Part shown: piece after piece, positions 40,492 to 48,844 of the stretch | Layout of the letters: every line of letters starts with the position of its first letter | Position numbering within the stretch: the first letter of the stretch is position 1 | Source: VRUE01 sp963788975 | GTDB taxonomy: Bacteria; Actinomycetota; Thermoleophilia; Solirubrobacterales; 70-9 | Assembly (NCBI GenBank): GCA_963788975.1 | Contig: CAWBIJ010000002.1 | Location: forward strand, 1-64,000 | Length of the DNA stretch: 64,000 nucleotides | Direction: 5' to 3' | Translations under genes and position numbers: made by a program | The notes under the pieces: generated by a model | What the model saw: only the letters and a program-made list of their open reading frames with translations | What the model was told of the DNA's origin: nothing | Databases searched by the model: none

Positions 40492-41535
40492 GTGAGACAA
40501 ACGACCGAGACGGAGTCGCTGGCGGCGATCCGCGAGGAGGCGCGGCGCGAGCGCTTGCTCGACATGGAGCGGCGTGTGCGGCGCTATCGCACGGCCTGTT
40601 TCGCGATCCTCGCCCTGGCGCTGGCTTCCGCTGGGCCCCAGATCGGATGGGGCTGGTTGGCTCCGCTCGCCGTCGGTTTCTGTGGCTTTGCCGTCGCCGA
40701 CCGCTTCATGCAGACCAGTCCACGCCCCTGGCTCTGGATCGCGGGCGCCTGGGGCGTCCTGCCGCTGCTTTTGGCCGGTGCCGTGATTGCCACCGGCGGC
40801 CCCACCAGCCCGGCGCTGATGTGGTTCGCATTGCCCGCGGTCACGCTCGGCGCCCGCTTCGAGCCGTGGGGCATGGCGGTCGGCACCGCCTACCTCGTGA
40901 CGGTCTTCCTCATCAGCACGATCGCCGTCGACCCAGCCGCTGCCGCCGACCAAAGCCAGACGCTGATCGCCGCCGTTGCGCTGATCCTCAGCACGGTCGT
41001 CCTCTCCGGCGCCCTGGTCGAGTCCGACCGCGCCCATCGCCGCAGCTCGACCCTGGACCCGCTGACCGGCCTCTTAAACCGCAACGCGCTGGAGCAACGG
41101 CTCGCCGAGCTCGACGGCCAACCCTCCAGAGGAAGAGACGGCCTGTCACACGCCTTGCTGCTCTGCGACCTCGATCACTTTAAGCGGGTCAACGACCAGC
41201 TCGGCCATGCCGCGGGCGACGCGGTGCTCCAGGACGTCGCCTACACAATGCGCTCCGTGCTGCGGGCCGGCGACTCGATCTACCGCGTCGGCGGCGAGGA
41301 GATCCTCGTCGTCCTGCCCGGGGCCAGTCGTGTCGACGCCGTGGCGGTTGCCGAGCGCCTGCGAAAGGCGGTGCGCGAGCGCCGCCCGGCGGGAGTCGAG
41401 GTGACGATTAGCGTCGGTGGCGCCGTGTCCAGGCCGGAGACGGTCGATACGGATGACCTGGTTGCTCGTGCCGACAGCGCTCTCTACGCCGCCAAGGCGG
41501 CCGGCCGCGACACCGTCATCTTCGGCGAGGTCTAG
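40492..41535 (+). CDS. Membrane diguanylate cyclase (GGDEF)
   Basis: 347 residues, GTG start. About five membrane helices between residues 33 and 175, then a GGDEF domain (185-347): LDPLTGLLNRNAL, CDLDHFKRVNDQLGH, YRVGGEEILV. The active-site GGEE (267-270) is intact, and an inhibitory RxxD site (R258-D261) lies exactly five residues upstream, so product inhibition by cyclic-di-GMP is expected. The sensory part matches no known ligand domain by eye. The stop shares a CTAG with the convergent LtrA-like gene. Confidence 0.9.
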   Translation: MRQTTETESLAAIREEARRERLLDMERRVRRYRTACFAILALALASAGPQIGWGWLAPLAVGFCGFAVADRFMQTSPRPWLWIAGAWGVLPLLLAGAVIATGGPTSPALMWFALPAVTLGARFEPWGMAVGTAYLVTVFLISTIAVDPAAAADQSQTLIAAVALILSTVVLSGALVESDRAHRRSSTLDPLTGLLNRNALEQRLAELDGQPSRGRDGLSHALLLCDLDHFKRVNDQLGHAAGDAVLQDVAYTMRSVLRAGDSIYRVGGEEILVVLPGASRVDAVAVAERLRKAVRERRPAGVEVTISVGGAVSRPETVDTDDLVARADSALYAAKAAGRDTVIFGEV

Positions 41536-42722
41536 GCAGGGCTCTCGGCCGCCGCCTCGCGCCGCAGCCGTTCGCGTCCCTCGCCGTAGCTCCGGGTCTC
41601 GTAAGCGATCAGCGCCCAGATCAGGACGTTGACGACCGCCAGCGCGACCAGCGCTGGTACCGCCGTCGCCGCCGGGACGAGGATCAGGAGAACGATCGCG
41701 AGGCCGAGACGGCGGCGGCTGAGCGTCTTGATCTGGCGATAGCGGAAGGCGACGTGGCCGAGCAGGTAGGCGGCGACGCCGCCGAGCAGGGCGAAGGCCG
41801 GGGTGTCGGCGAGATGGTCGTCGGGATGCGCGATCGACACCTTCATGCCGAAGGCGACGAGGACGATCCCGGCGACCATCGGCAGGTGCAGGAAGGAGTA
41901 GGCGTCTCGCGCCATCTCGTTCAGCTCGCGGCCCTCGGGCATTTTCGCCAGCCGTTTGGCGGAGACGAGGGCGACCACGTCGAAGTAGACCCACCACATC
42001 GCCGCCGCGAGGGCGACGCCGAGCACGGCGACCGCGACGATCTCCGCGCTGAGGGCACCGGCGGCGCCGATCCCAAGCGCGACGATCGACTCGCCGAGCG
42101 CGATGATCACGATCAGGCCGTGTCGCTCGGCGAAGTGGGCGGGGACCAGTTTCCAGCCCTCGGAGCCAAAGAAGTAGGGACCGGCCATGTCGAGAAAGAG
42201 GGCGAGAGCCCAGAGCGAGCCTTGGGCGACGCCGTCGAACAGCGACGATGCCGCCAGCAGGCCGACACTGATCGCGGTGCTGGCGGCGAGTGCGATCACC
42301 GAGTGGCGCAGCGCGTCGTCGTCGGGGCTGGCCAGCATGAAGAGGCTGATGTGAGCCACCCGGACCGCGCCGTAGGAGAGGGCGAAGGCGAGCGCCAGGT
42401 TGTCGAAGGCGCCGGGGATGCTGAGGCCGGCGACAAGCATCGCCGCCATCGCGCCGAAGAAGACCAGCCGGACTGCCCCCTCCTCGGGGTCGATGATGCT
42501 GGTCAGCCAGGCGTAGCCGACCCAGGACCACCAGATCACGCCCAGAGCCAGCAGCCCCTGCGCCATTCCCGACCAGGTCGGGTGGTGGGACATCAGCGCC
42601 GTGCACTGGGTGATCGCGAGCACGAAAACGAGGTCGAAGAAGAGCTCCAGCGGCCTCACTCGCTCGCCTTCGCGCCGCACCGCGGCGATGCGGGAGACGG
42701 AGGCTTCGCCGCCATTGCTCAT
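41532..42722 (-). CDS. Low-temperature-requirement A (LtrA) family membrane protein
   Basis: 396 residues from ATG 42722, with AAGGA eight bases upstream (ATG 42731 is three codons longer). LELFFDLVFVLAITQ near the N-terminus, WWSWVGYAWLTSIID, LALFLDMAGPYFFG, HFAERHGLIVIIALGESIVALGIGA and HLPMVAGIVLVAFGMK are hallmarks of the family. About ten to twelve membrane helices. Function of LtrA proteins is poorly known. The gene is divergent from the SDR pseudogene, with 31 bases between starts. Confidence 0.88.
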   Translation of the reverse strand: MSNGGEASVSRIAAVRREGERVRPLELFFDLVFVLAITQCTALMSHHPTWSGMAQGLLALGVIWWSWVGYAWLTSIIDPEEGAVRLVFFGAMAAMLVAGLSIPGAFDNLALAFALSYGAVRVAHISLFMLASPDDDALRHSVIALAASTAISVGLLAASSLFDGVAQGSLWALALFLDMAGPYFFGSEGWKLVPAHFAERHGLIVIIALGESIVALGIGAAGALSAEIVAVAVLGVALAAAMWWVYFDVVALVSAKRLAKMPEGRELNEMARDAYSFLHLPMVAGIVLVAFGMKVSIAHPDDHLADTPAFALLGGVAAYLLGHVAFRYRQIKTLSRRRLGLAIVLLILVPAATAVPALVALAVVNVLIWALIAYETRSYGEGRERLRREAAAESPA

Positions 42723-42753
42723 GTGGGCCATCCTTGCAAGTACCGTTCCGCGG

Positions 42754-43569
42754 GTGAGCGAGCTCCGCACAGTGGCCCTCGTCACCGGCGCCTCGAGCGG
42801 GATAGGCGAGGCGGCCGCGAAGCGGCTCGCGCGCGAGCCGGGAACCGAGCTGGTCCTCGTCGCCCGCCGCGAGGAGCGCCTGCGGGCGCTGGCCGAGTCG
42901 CTGCCCTGCCGTGCCACCTGGGTGGCCGCTGACTTGACTGACGCCGATGCGCCGGAGCGGGTCCGCGCCCACCTCGACGCCGAGCACGGCGGCCGCTTGA
43001 CGCTGCTCGTCAACAACGCCGGCTCCTCCTGGCGCGGCGCCTTCGCCGATGAGGGCTACGCCAACGTCCAGCGCCACATGGAGCTCAACTTCGACGCGGT
43101 GGTGCGCCTCACCGAGGCGCTGCTGCCGCTGCTGCGCGAGAGCGCGCCGAGCGCGATCGTCAACGTCGCCAGCACCGCGGGTCGGGTCGCGCGGGCACGC
43201 ACCGGCTCCTACTCGGCGAGCAAGTTCGCGCTGGTCGGCTGGACCGACGCCCTTTACGCGGAGGAGCGCCCGCACGGCGTCCACGTCGGCATGGTCCTGC
43301 CGGGTTCATCGTCACCGAGGGATTCCCGGCGACCGAGCTGCGCGAGCGGGCGCTGACTCGCTGGATCGTCTCCAAGCCCGAGAAGGTCGCCGAGGCGATC
43401 GTCGAGACCGGCCCGGGCGGCAAGGCCGAGCGCTACGTCCCGCGTCCCTACGCCCTCGCCGGCGGTCGCCCGCATCCTCGCCCCGCGCCTGGTACGCCGC
43501 GTCTTGTCGAGCGGTTCAGCCTCGGCCCTCACCACCAGCACCGGCGCCGAAGCGACCGAGCCTCGCTGA
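42754..43569 (+). pseudogene. Short-chain dehydrogenase with two compensating frameshifts
   Basis: GTG 42754 begins a classical SDR: VALVTGASSGIGEAAAKRLA, LVNNAGSSW, a Ser and YSASK (Tyr-x3-Lys) active site. Near 43304 (CCGGGTTC) one base is missing after VLPG; the expected continuation FIVTEGFPATELRERALTRW is in the next frame. Near 43460 (GCCGGCGG) one extra base restores the original register and the protein ends ...ARILAPRLVRRVL...TGAEATEPR at TGA 43567. Whether these are real inactivating changes or base-call errors cannot be told. If corrected, the enzyme would be about 271 residues with unknown substrate. Confidence 0.75.
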
Positions 43570-43588
43570 CGCAGAGCGCCCAGCTCGC

Positions 43589-44080
43589 TCAGGTGAAGCG
43601 CGAGGGAGTGAGTCGGCAGTAGTCGAAGCCGAAGACGAAACCGACGTTGTTGGCGGCGTTGCTGCTGCGTTCGACCCGGATCCGTTCGTGCACCGCCTTG
43701 ACCCGGTTTTCTTCCTTCAGGGCCTTGCCGATCTTGCGCAGGTAGGTCTTGACCTTCCCCAGGAATCCGAACCACTTGACCAGGCGGGCGTCGTCGGCAG
43801 CAGGCCGTGGCACCGCCTCGATCTCTTTCATCGCGATGCCGAACTCCTCCGAGGCGCGGATGAACTGCTCCCCGGCAGCTCTCAGCTTGCCGTTGTTTAC
43901 CTTCGTCTGAACGCCTTTGAGGATCCGCTTGTTGGCAAGCGTGTTCTGCTCGCAGATCGGGTCGACCTGGGCGACGTACTCCTCGCGGGTGGGCCCTTCG
44001 CCTGTGGCGGGGGCAACCATCGCGGTGACGCCGAGCGTCGCCACGCCGATCACGGCGAGTGTCTTCTTCGCTGCCCCCAT
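43589..44080 (-). CDS. Small secreted protein with PTREEYV..VDP.C motif
   Basis: 163 residues from ATG 44080 (the frame continues to a TTG at 44098). Signal peptide MGAAKKTLAVIGVATLGVTAMVAPATG. The mature helical domain opens PTREEYVAQVDPICEQN and ends FGFDYCRL, so it has one N-terminal and one C-terminal cysteine. The same opening and cysteine placement are in the lipoprotein at 18403, suggesting a lineage-specific family anchored either by lipid or not at all. Function unknown. It is divergent from efp, with 56 bases between starts. Confidence 0.72.
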   Translation of the reverse strand: MGAAKKTLAVIGVATLGVTAMVAPATGEGPTREEYVAQVDPICEQNTLANKRILKGVQTKVNNGKLRAAGEQFIRASEEFGIAMKEIEAVPRPAADDARLVKWFGFLGKVKTYLRKIGKALKEENRVKAVHERIRVERSSNAANNVGFVFGFDYCRLTPSRFT

Positions 44081-44136
44081 CGTTCCCTGGCCCCGCAAGG
44101 GTAGGGCACAGGCTTGCTTCTCTAGTCTTCGCCGCC

Positions 44137-44697
44137 GTGATATCGACCAACGAATTTCGCAACGGCAGCCATATCGAGATCGACGGGACGATCTTCAAGA
44201 TCCTCGAGTTCCAGCACGTCAAGCCGGGCAAGGGCGGTGCCTTCGTGCGCACGAAGCTGCGCCGGATCGAGGACGGCTCGGTGATGGACAAGACCTTCCG
44301 GGCGGGGGAGAAGTTCCGGCCCGTGCGGACCGAGTCGCGCAAGATGCAGTACCTCTACGACTCCGGCGACGCCGCCGTCTTCATGGACACGAGCGACTAC
44401 GAGCAGCTCGAGATCTCCAAGGACGCCGCCGCCGACGCGCTGCAGTGGTTGCTGCCGAACGGCGAGGTCGACATCCTCTTCGTCGACGAGCGTCCCAGCG
44501 ACGTGCAGGTAGCCAGCGCGATCGACATGAAGGTGACGCAGACCGAGCCGGGAGTGAAGGGCGACACCGCCTCGGGCGGCGGCACGAAGCCGGCGACGCT
44601 CGAGTCCGGCGTCACCGTCCAGGTGCCGCTCTTCATCGAGGAGGGCGAGACCGTCCGCGTCGACACTCGCAACGGCGAGTACGTCTCTCGCGCTTAA
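44137..44697 (+). CDS. efp: Elongation factor P
   Basis: 186 residues from GTG 44137 (MISTNEFRNGSHIEIDGTIFKILEF). Longer upstream frame rejected because it lacks the conserved N-terminus. Domain I has the loop HVKPGKGGAFVRTK with the modifiable Lys at position 32; domains II and III end VPLFIEEGETVRVDTRNGEYVSRA. It relieves ribosome stalling at polyproline, which is relevant here because mltG carries a very long Pro run. nusB starts ten bases downstream. Confidence 0.95.
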   Translation: MISTNEFRNGSHIEIDGTIFKILEFQHVKPGKGGAFVRTKLRRIEDGSVMDKTFRAGEKFRPVRTESRKMQYLYDSGDAAVFMDTSDYEQLEISKDAAADALQWLLPNGEVDILFVDERPSDVQVASAIDMKVTQTEPGVKGDTASGGGTKPATLESGVTVQVPLFIEEGETVRVDTRNGEYVSRA

Positions 44698-44706
44698 GCT
44701 CTCCCC

Positions 44707-45099
44707 ATGCGCAGATCCGACCAGCGCCGCGACGCCGTCTTCGCCTGCTACCAGCGCGACGTCACCGGGCGGCCGCTGGGGGAGCTGGTCGCCGACTCGC
44801 GTCCCTTCACCCGTGAGCTGGCGGAGGGAGTCGAAGCCCATCGTGATGAGCTCGACGCGGTGATCGCCCGTCACGCGAAGGGCTGGGCGCTGGGGCGGAT
44901 CGCGCCGCTGGAGCGCAACCTGATGCGGGTTGCCCTGTACGAGATCGAGCACGGCGAGGCGCCGACCGAGGTCGCGATCGACGAGGCGATCGAGATCGCC
45001 AAGGAGTACTGCGGCGCCGACGCGCCCGGCTTCGTCAACGGGGTGCTCGGGGCCGCGGCGCGGGAGCGCCAGCCAGCCGCCGACGGGGGCGCGGGATGA
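44707..45099 (+). CDS. nusB: Transcription antitermination factor NusB
   Basis: 130 residues, all helical. RRSDQRRDAVFACYQRDVTG at the N-terminus, the conserved HAKGWALGRIAPLERNLMRVALYEI, and VAIDEAIEIAKEYCGADAPGFVNGVLGAA. It works with NusE/S10 on boxA RNA in rRNA operons. The efp-nusB adjacency is common. Overlaps the next small gene by four bases. Confidence 0.94.
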   Translation: MRRSDQRRDAVFACYQRDVTGRPLGELVADSRPFTRELAEGVEAHRDELDAVIARHAKGWALGRIAPLERNLMRVALYEIEHGEAPTEVAIDEAIEIAKEYCGADAPGFVNGVLGAAARERQPAADGGAG

Positions 45100-45260
45100 G
45101 CCGTCTGCGCGAGATCTCCGAGCGACTCACCGCGATCGCGGCCGAGCTGGAGGCGGAGGAGACTCCGGACGAGCGGGCCGGCGAGCTGGCGCGCGAAGCG
45201 GCCGAACTTTCCGCCGAGGCGGTCGAGGAGGCGAACCGCCGGATCCGCGAGGCCGAGTGA
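45096..45260 (+). CDS. Small helical protein, XseB-like
   Basis: 54 residues: MSRLREISERLTAIAAELEAE..., ending ANRRIREAE. It starts on the ATGA overlap with nusB and ends on a GTGA overlap with ispA, so it is genuinely translated in the chain. It is a two-helix, Glu- and Ala-rich sequence with L...L...E heptads resembling the exonuclease VII small subunit, which often lies between nusB and ispA, but it is shorter than the usual 70-80 residues and no xseA is in view. Confidence 0.65.
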   Translation: MSRLREISERLTAIAAELEAEETPDERAGELAREAAELSAEAVEEANRRIREAE

Positions 45261-46120
45261 CGTACCCGGAGGACCTGCGCTCGCTCGTTGACGCCGAGCT
45301 GGAGCGACTGAGCTTCTCGGCCTCGGCGCGCACCGCGGAGTTGGAGGAGGCGATGCGCTACTCGCTGCTGGGGGGCGGCAAGCGCGTGCGCCCAGTCCTC
45401 GCCTTGGCGACCGCCTGCGCCCTCGGCGCCGAGCCTGAGCGCTTCCTGTCGGTCGCCTGCGCGATCGAGCTGATCCACACCTACTCGCTGATCCACGACG
45501 ACCTGCCGGCGATGGACGACGACGATCTGCGGCGCGGCGCGCCGACTTCGCACGTCAAGTACGGCGAGGACGTGGCGATCCTCGCCGGTGACGGCCTCTT
45601 CGCCGAGGCGGTTCGAATCTTTTGCGAGCAGCCCGGCGAGCCGGCTCGTGTCCTCTCCGCGCTGCGTGAGCTGGCTGGTGCTACCGGCGTCGACGGCATG
45701 GTCGGCGGCCAGTTCGTCGACGTCGCCGGGGGCGCCGCCGACGCCGAAGGGTTGCGCACTTTGCACGGGCTCAAGACTGGCCGGCTGATCGCCGCCAGCG
45801 TTGGCGTCGTGCTGGAGCTCGAAGGAGTGGCCGAACCTGAGACAATCCCCTACCGACAATTCGCCAGTGAGGTGGGCGTGCTGTTCCAGATCGTCGACGA
45901 CATTCTCGACGTGACCGAGAGCGATGAGCGGTTGGGCAAGCCGCGAGGCAGCGACGAGCGCCACGGCAGGCTCACCTACGTCAGCCTCTTCGGCCTCGAG
46001 CGGGCACGCGAGCTCGCCGCCGACTCGCACGCAAAGGCGACCGAGGCTCTGGCTGGGGCGGGTGGCGAGACCGAAGACCTGAAGCGGATAGCCGACTACA
46101 TCTTCACCAGGAACGAATGA
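45257..46120 (+). CDS. ispA: Polyprenyl (farnesyl/geranylgeranyl) diphosphate synthase
   Basis: 287 residues from GTG 45257. LLGGGKRVRPVLALA, first Asp-rich motif HDDLPAMDDDDLRRG, HGLKTGRLIAAS, and second Asp-rich motif FQIVDDILDVTE. The DDxxxxD spacing (LPAM insertion) is that of short-chain IspA-type enzymes. It condenses IPP with allylic diphosphates. It overlaps dxs by four bases, so the first enzyme of the MEP route and a prenyl synthase are co-translated. Confidence 0.92.
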   Translation: MTYPEDLRSLVDAELERLSFSASARTAELEEAMRYSLLGGGKRVRPVLALATACALGAEPERFLSVACAIELIHTYSLIHDDLPAMDDDDLRRGAPTSHVKYGEDVAILAGDGLFAEAVRIFCEQPGEPARVLSALRELAGATGVDGMVGGQFVDVAGGAADAEGLRTLHGLKTGRLIAASVGVVLELEGVAEPETIPYRQFASEVGVLFQIVDDILDVTESDERLGKPRGSDERHGRLTYVSLFGLERARELAADSHAKATEALAGAGGETEDLKRIADYIFTRNE

Positions 46121-48156
46121 GCGAGAAGCACGAGACGACCGAAAACGGAAGCGTGGAAGAGCCGACCCTGCTCGAGCGGATCGACGGCCCCACCGACCTT
46201 CACGAGCTCGACGACGAGCAGCTGCAGCAGGTTGCGCAGGAGATGCGCACCTACATCATCGACACGATCGGCGAGATCGGTGGGCATTTCGGAGCCAACC
46301 TCGGTACCTGCGAGCTGGCCGTCGCCCTGCATAGCCTGCTCGACTCCCCCCGCGACAAGGTCCTCTGGGACGTCGGCCACCAGGCTTACCCGCACAAGGT
46401 CCTCACCGGCCGGCGCGAGGGGTTGCCGACGATTCGCCAGTACGACGGCCTCGCCCCCTTCTGCTCGATCTTCGAGTCCGAGCACGACATCATGGGCGCC
46501 GGCCATGCCTCGACCTCGATCGGTTACGCGGTCGGGCTGAAGGAGGCAATGCGGGGCGGGATCGGCGAGGACGGCAAGGTCGCCGCAGTGATCGGCGACG
46601 GCGCTCTCACCGGCGGCGTTGCCTATGAGGCGATGCACGCCGCCGGCGGCCTGCAGACGCCGATCGTGATCGTCCTCAACGACAACGGGATGTCAATCTC
46701 CCCCAACGTCGGGGCGCTCTCCCGCTATTTCAACCGGGTGCGGCTCAACCCACGACTCTTCCACGCCCGCGAGGGGGTCGAGGACCGGCTGACCAAGCTG
46801 CCGCTCGGGCTCGGCAAGCGGATCGAACGGCTGGGCCCGGAGATCAAGGCCGCGATCAAGGCCTACTGGGCGCCGGGCCTGATCTTCGAGGAGCTCGACC
46901 TCGCCTACATGGGGGTGATCGACGGCCACGACGTGCACGCCCTGCGCGAGGCCCTGCACGAGGCCTTCGCTGCCGATCGGCCGGTCGTCGTCCACATCCA
47001 CACGGTCAAGGGGAAGGGGTTCGCCCCCGCCGAGGAGGGCGGCCTGGAGGGGATGGAGAAGTGGCATGCGGCGAAGCCGAAGAGCATCGTCAACGGGGAG
47101 CCCGCGGCCGCCAAGCCGGTGCCGGTGAAGGAATCTGACTCTCCCGACGCGATCGCCCCCGAGCGGCTGGAGAAGCCGCCCGCCGCCGGGGCGCCGCCTC
47201 AGTACACCCAGGTCTTCGCCGACGCGATCGTCGCCGAGGCGGAGCGCGACCGGCGCGTGGTCGGGATCACCGCGGCGATGGCGGGGGGGACCGGCCTGCA
47301 GAAGCTCGCCGACGAGATCCCCGAGCAGTACTACGACGTCGGCATCGCCGAGCAGAACGCGGTCCTGCTCGCCTCTGGCTTGGCGATCCAGGGGGCGAAG
47401 CCGGTCTGCGCGATCTACTCGACCTTTCTCCAGCGCGCCTACGACCAGATCATTCACGACGTCTGCTTGCAGGAGCTAGACGTCACCTTCGCCATGGATC
47501 GCGCCGGCCTGGTCGGCGACGACGGGCCGACCCACCACGGCGTCTTCGACGTCTCCTACTTCCGCCCGATCCCCAACGTCGTCGTGATGGCGCCGCGCGA
47601 CGAGGCGATGCTGGTCCACATGCTGCGCACCGCCGTCGCCCACGACGGCCCGGCGGCGCTGCGTTACCCGCGCGGGGCGGCCGAGGGAGTCGAGCTGCCG
47701 GACGAGCCGCGGGAGATCCCGATCGGAACCGGCGAGCTGCTGGCCAGCGGCGAGCGGGTCGCGCTGCTCGGCTTCGGCTATGGGGTTGCGGTGGCGCAGG
47801 GCGCGGCCGAGGTTCTCGCCGGTCACGACCTGAAGCCGACCGTCGCCGACGCCCGCTTCGCCAAGCCGCTCGATACCGAGTTGCTGGAGCGGCTTGCGCT
47901 CGGCCATGACCTGGTCGTGACGATCGAGGAGAACGTGCTGCCCGGCGGCTTCGGATCGGCGGTGCTCGAGCATTTGGAGGACGCCTTCGCCGATCGCCCC
48001 GGGGAGCGCGCCAGAGTCCTGCGGATCGGTTTGCCCGACCGCTACGTCACTCACGGCAAGCCCGCCCTGCTGCGCGAGGAGGTCGGCTTGACCGGCGACT
48101 CGGTGGCCGAGCGCGTGCTGGCCGCCCTCGGCGCCCGCGAGCCGGTTGTTTCGTAG
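46117..48156 (+). CDS. dxs: 1-deoxy-D-xylulose-5-phosphate synthase
   Basis: 679 residues. Thiamine-diphosphate enzyme joining pyruvate and glyceraldehyde 3-phosphate, the entry to the MEP isoprenoid pathway. WDVGHQAYPHKVLTGR, AGHASTSIGYAVGLKEA, the ThDP motif GDGALTGGVAYEAM...NDNGMSISPNVG, then DVGIAEQNAVLLASGLA and DRAGLVGDDGPTHHGVFD. A Pro/Ala-rich linker of about 50 residues (320-365) is somewhat longer than usual. Last gene of the efp-nusB-ispA chain. Confidence 0.95.
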   Translation: MSEKHETTENGSVEEPTLLERIDGPTDLHELDDEQLQQVAQEMRTYIIDTIGEIGGHFGANLGTCELAVALHSLLDSPRDKVLWDVGHQAYPHKVLTGRREGLPTIRQYDGLAPFCSIFESEHDIMGAGHASTSIGYAVGLKEAMRGGIGEDGKVAAVIGDGALTGGVAYEAMHAAGGLQTPIVIVLNDNGMSISPNVGALSRYFNRVRLNPRLFHAREGVEDRLTKLPLGLGKRIERLGPEIKAAIKAYWAPGLIFEELDLAYMGVIDGHDVHALREALHEAFAADRPVVVHIHTVKGKGFAPAEEGGLEGMEKWHAAKPKSIVNGEPAAAKPVPVKESDSPDAIAPERLEKPPAAGAPPQYTQVFADAIVAEAERDRRVVGITAAMAGGTGLQKLADEIPEQYYDVGIAEQNAVLLASGLAIQGAKPVCAIYSTFLQRAYDQIIHDVCLQELDVTFAMDRAGLVGDDGPTHHGVFDVSYFRPIPNVVVMAPRDEAMLVHMLRTAVAHDGPAALRYPRGAAEGVELPDEPREIPIGTGELLASGERVALLGFGYGVAVAQGAAEVLAGHDLKPTVADARFAKPLDTELLERLALGHDLVVTIEENVLPGGFGSAVLEHLEDAFADRPGERARVLRIGLPDRYVTHGKPALLREEVGLTGDSVAERVLAALGAREPVVS

Positions 48157-48212
48157 AAGCTAGAAAACGAGGGCTTGCATCAATGCGCTCGATCGGCTAG
48201 CCTCTCGGCGTC

Positions 48213-48273
48213 TCTTCTGGGGTTACTAGAGGGAGAAGAGACATCTCTATGTATGTGGATCCACGCGGGAGGG
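48213..48273. repeat. Third, diverged copy of the att-flanking sequence
   Basis: The stretch (CTGGGGTTACTAGAGGGAG... CTCTATGTATGTGGATCC) aligns with 60330-60390 just beyond the right core repeat. It shares the core's right part (TCTGGGGTTACTA.AGGGAG) and the flank TATCTCTATATATGTGGATCC, but not the left hairpin part. It may be the scar of an earlier integration or a dispersed extragenic sequence. Confidence 0.7.
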
Positions 48274-48338
48274 GAACTCGCAGCGGCTCCACAACGTGAG
48301 CCGCGACCTCGCCTCCAAGGCAGGACTCGCGGCGCCGC

Positions 48339-48814
48339 CTAGGAGCCGGCGAGCTCCCGCCAGGGACCCAGGTCCCAGAAGCCGCGGGCGGCGCCGGAGG
48401 TCGAGGGGAGGGCCCAGATGGCGGCTCCGCCGATTCGCTCCGGCTGAGGCCCGTAGTCGACCGCCCGAGGACTGCCTGCGCGGCTCGCTTGCCATTGAAG
48501 GCCAGGTTCGCCGGTTCCGCCGCCGATACCCGCGATTCGAGCCCCTCGACGTCGAACTCCGTCGTGCCGACATCCGCATCGGAGCCGTGGAGGATCTTGC
48601 ACACGTCGGTGAGGCCCAGCCCGAACTCCGGCAGTCGCTCGAATTCAGAGGGCTCCAGCTGAAGCGGCGTCAACTCGGTCTCGCGCAGCACCCACCAGAA
48701 CCGGTTCCCCGGACCCGCGTAGTAGGCCCTGGCGCGGGCAGAGGCCGTGCCGGCCGCGGTGCCGCAGAAGACGACTCGCAGGCCTGGACGCAGGACATCT
48801 GGCAGTACTGGCAC
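48339..48814 (-). pseudogene. Mug-type mismatch uracil-DNA glycosylase, frameshifted
   Basis: GTG 48814 begins VLRPGLRVVFCGTAAGTASARARAYYAGPGNRFWWVLRETELTP, which matches the Mug/TDG family (PGNRFW region) that removes uracil or thymine opposite G. After NLAFNGKRAAQAVLGR the frame changes near 48460-48464: the expected VDYGPQPERIGGAAIWALPSTSGAARGFWDLGPWRELAGS lies one register away and ends at the stop 48339-48341. One base appears to be lost. Reading on in the first frame runs into the repeat at 48213-48273, which is not coding. Confidence 0.8.
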
Positions 48815-48844
48815 GCGGAAAAGCTATCGCTGGGCAGGGGTGAG

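Noticed and set aside
41146..43284. 712-codon minus-strand frame over LtrA and neighbours
   Set aside because: High-GC shadow frame rich in Arg and Gly; the LtrA-like and SDR motifs lie in other frames.
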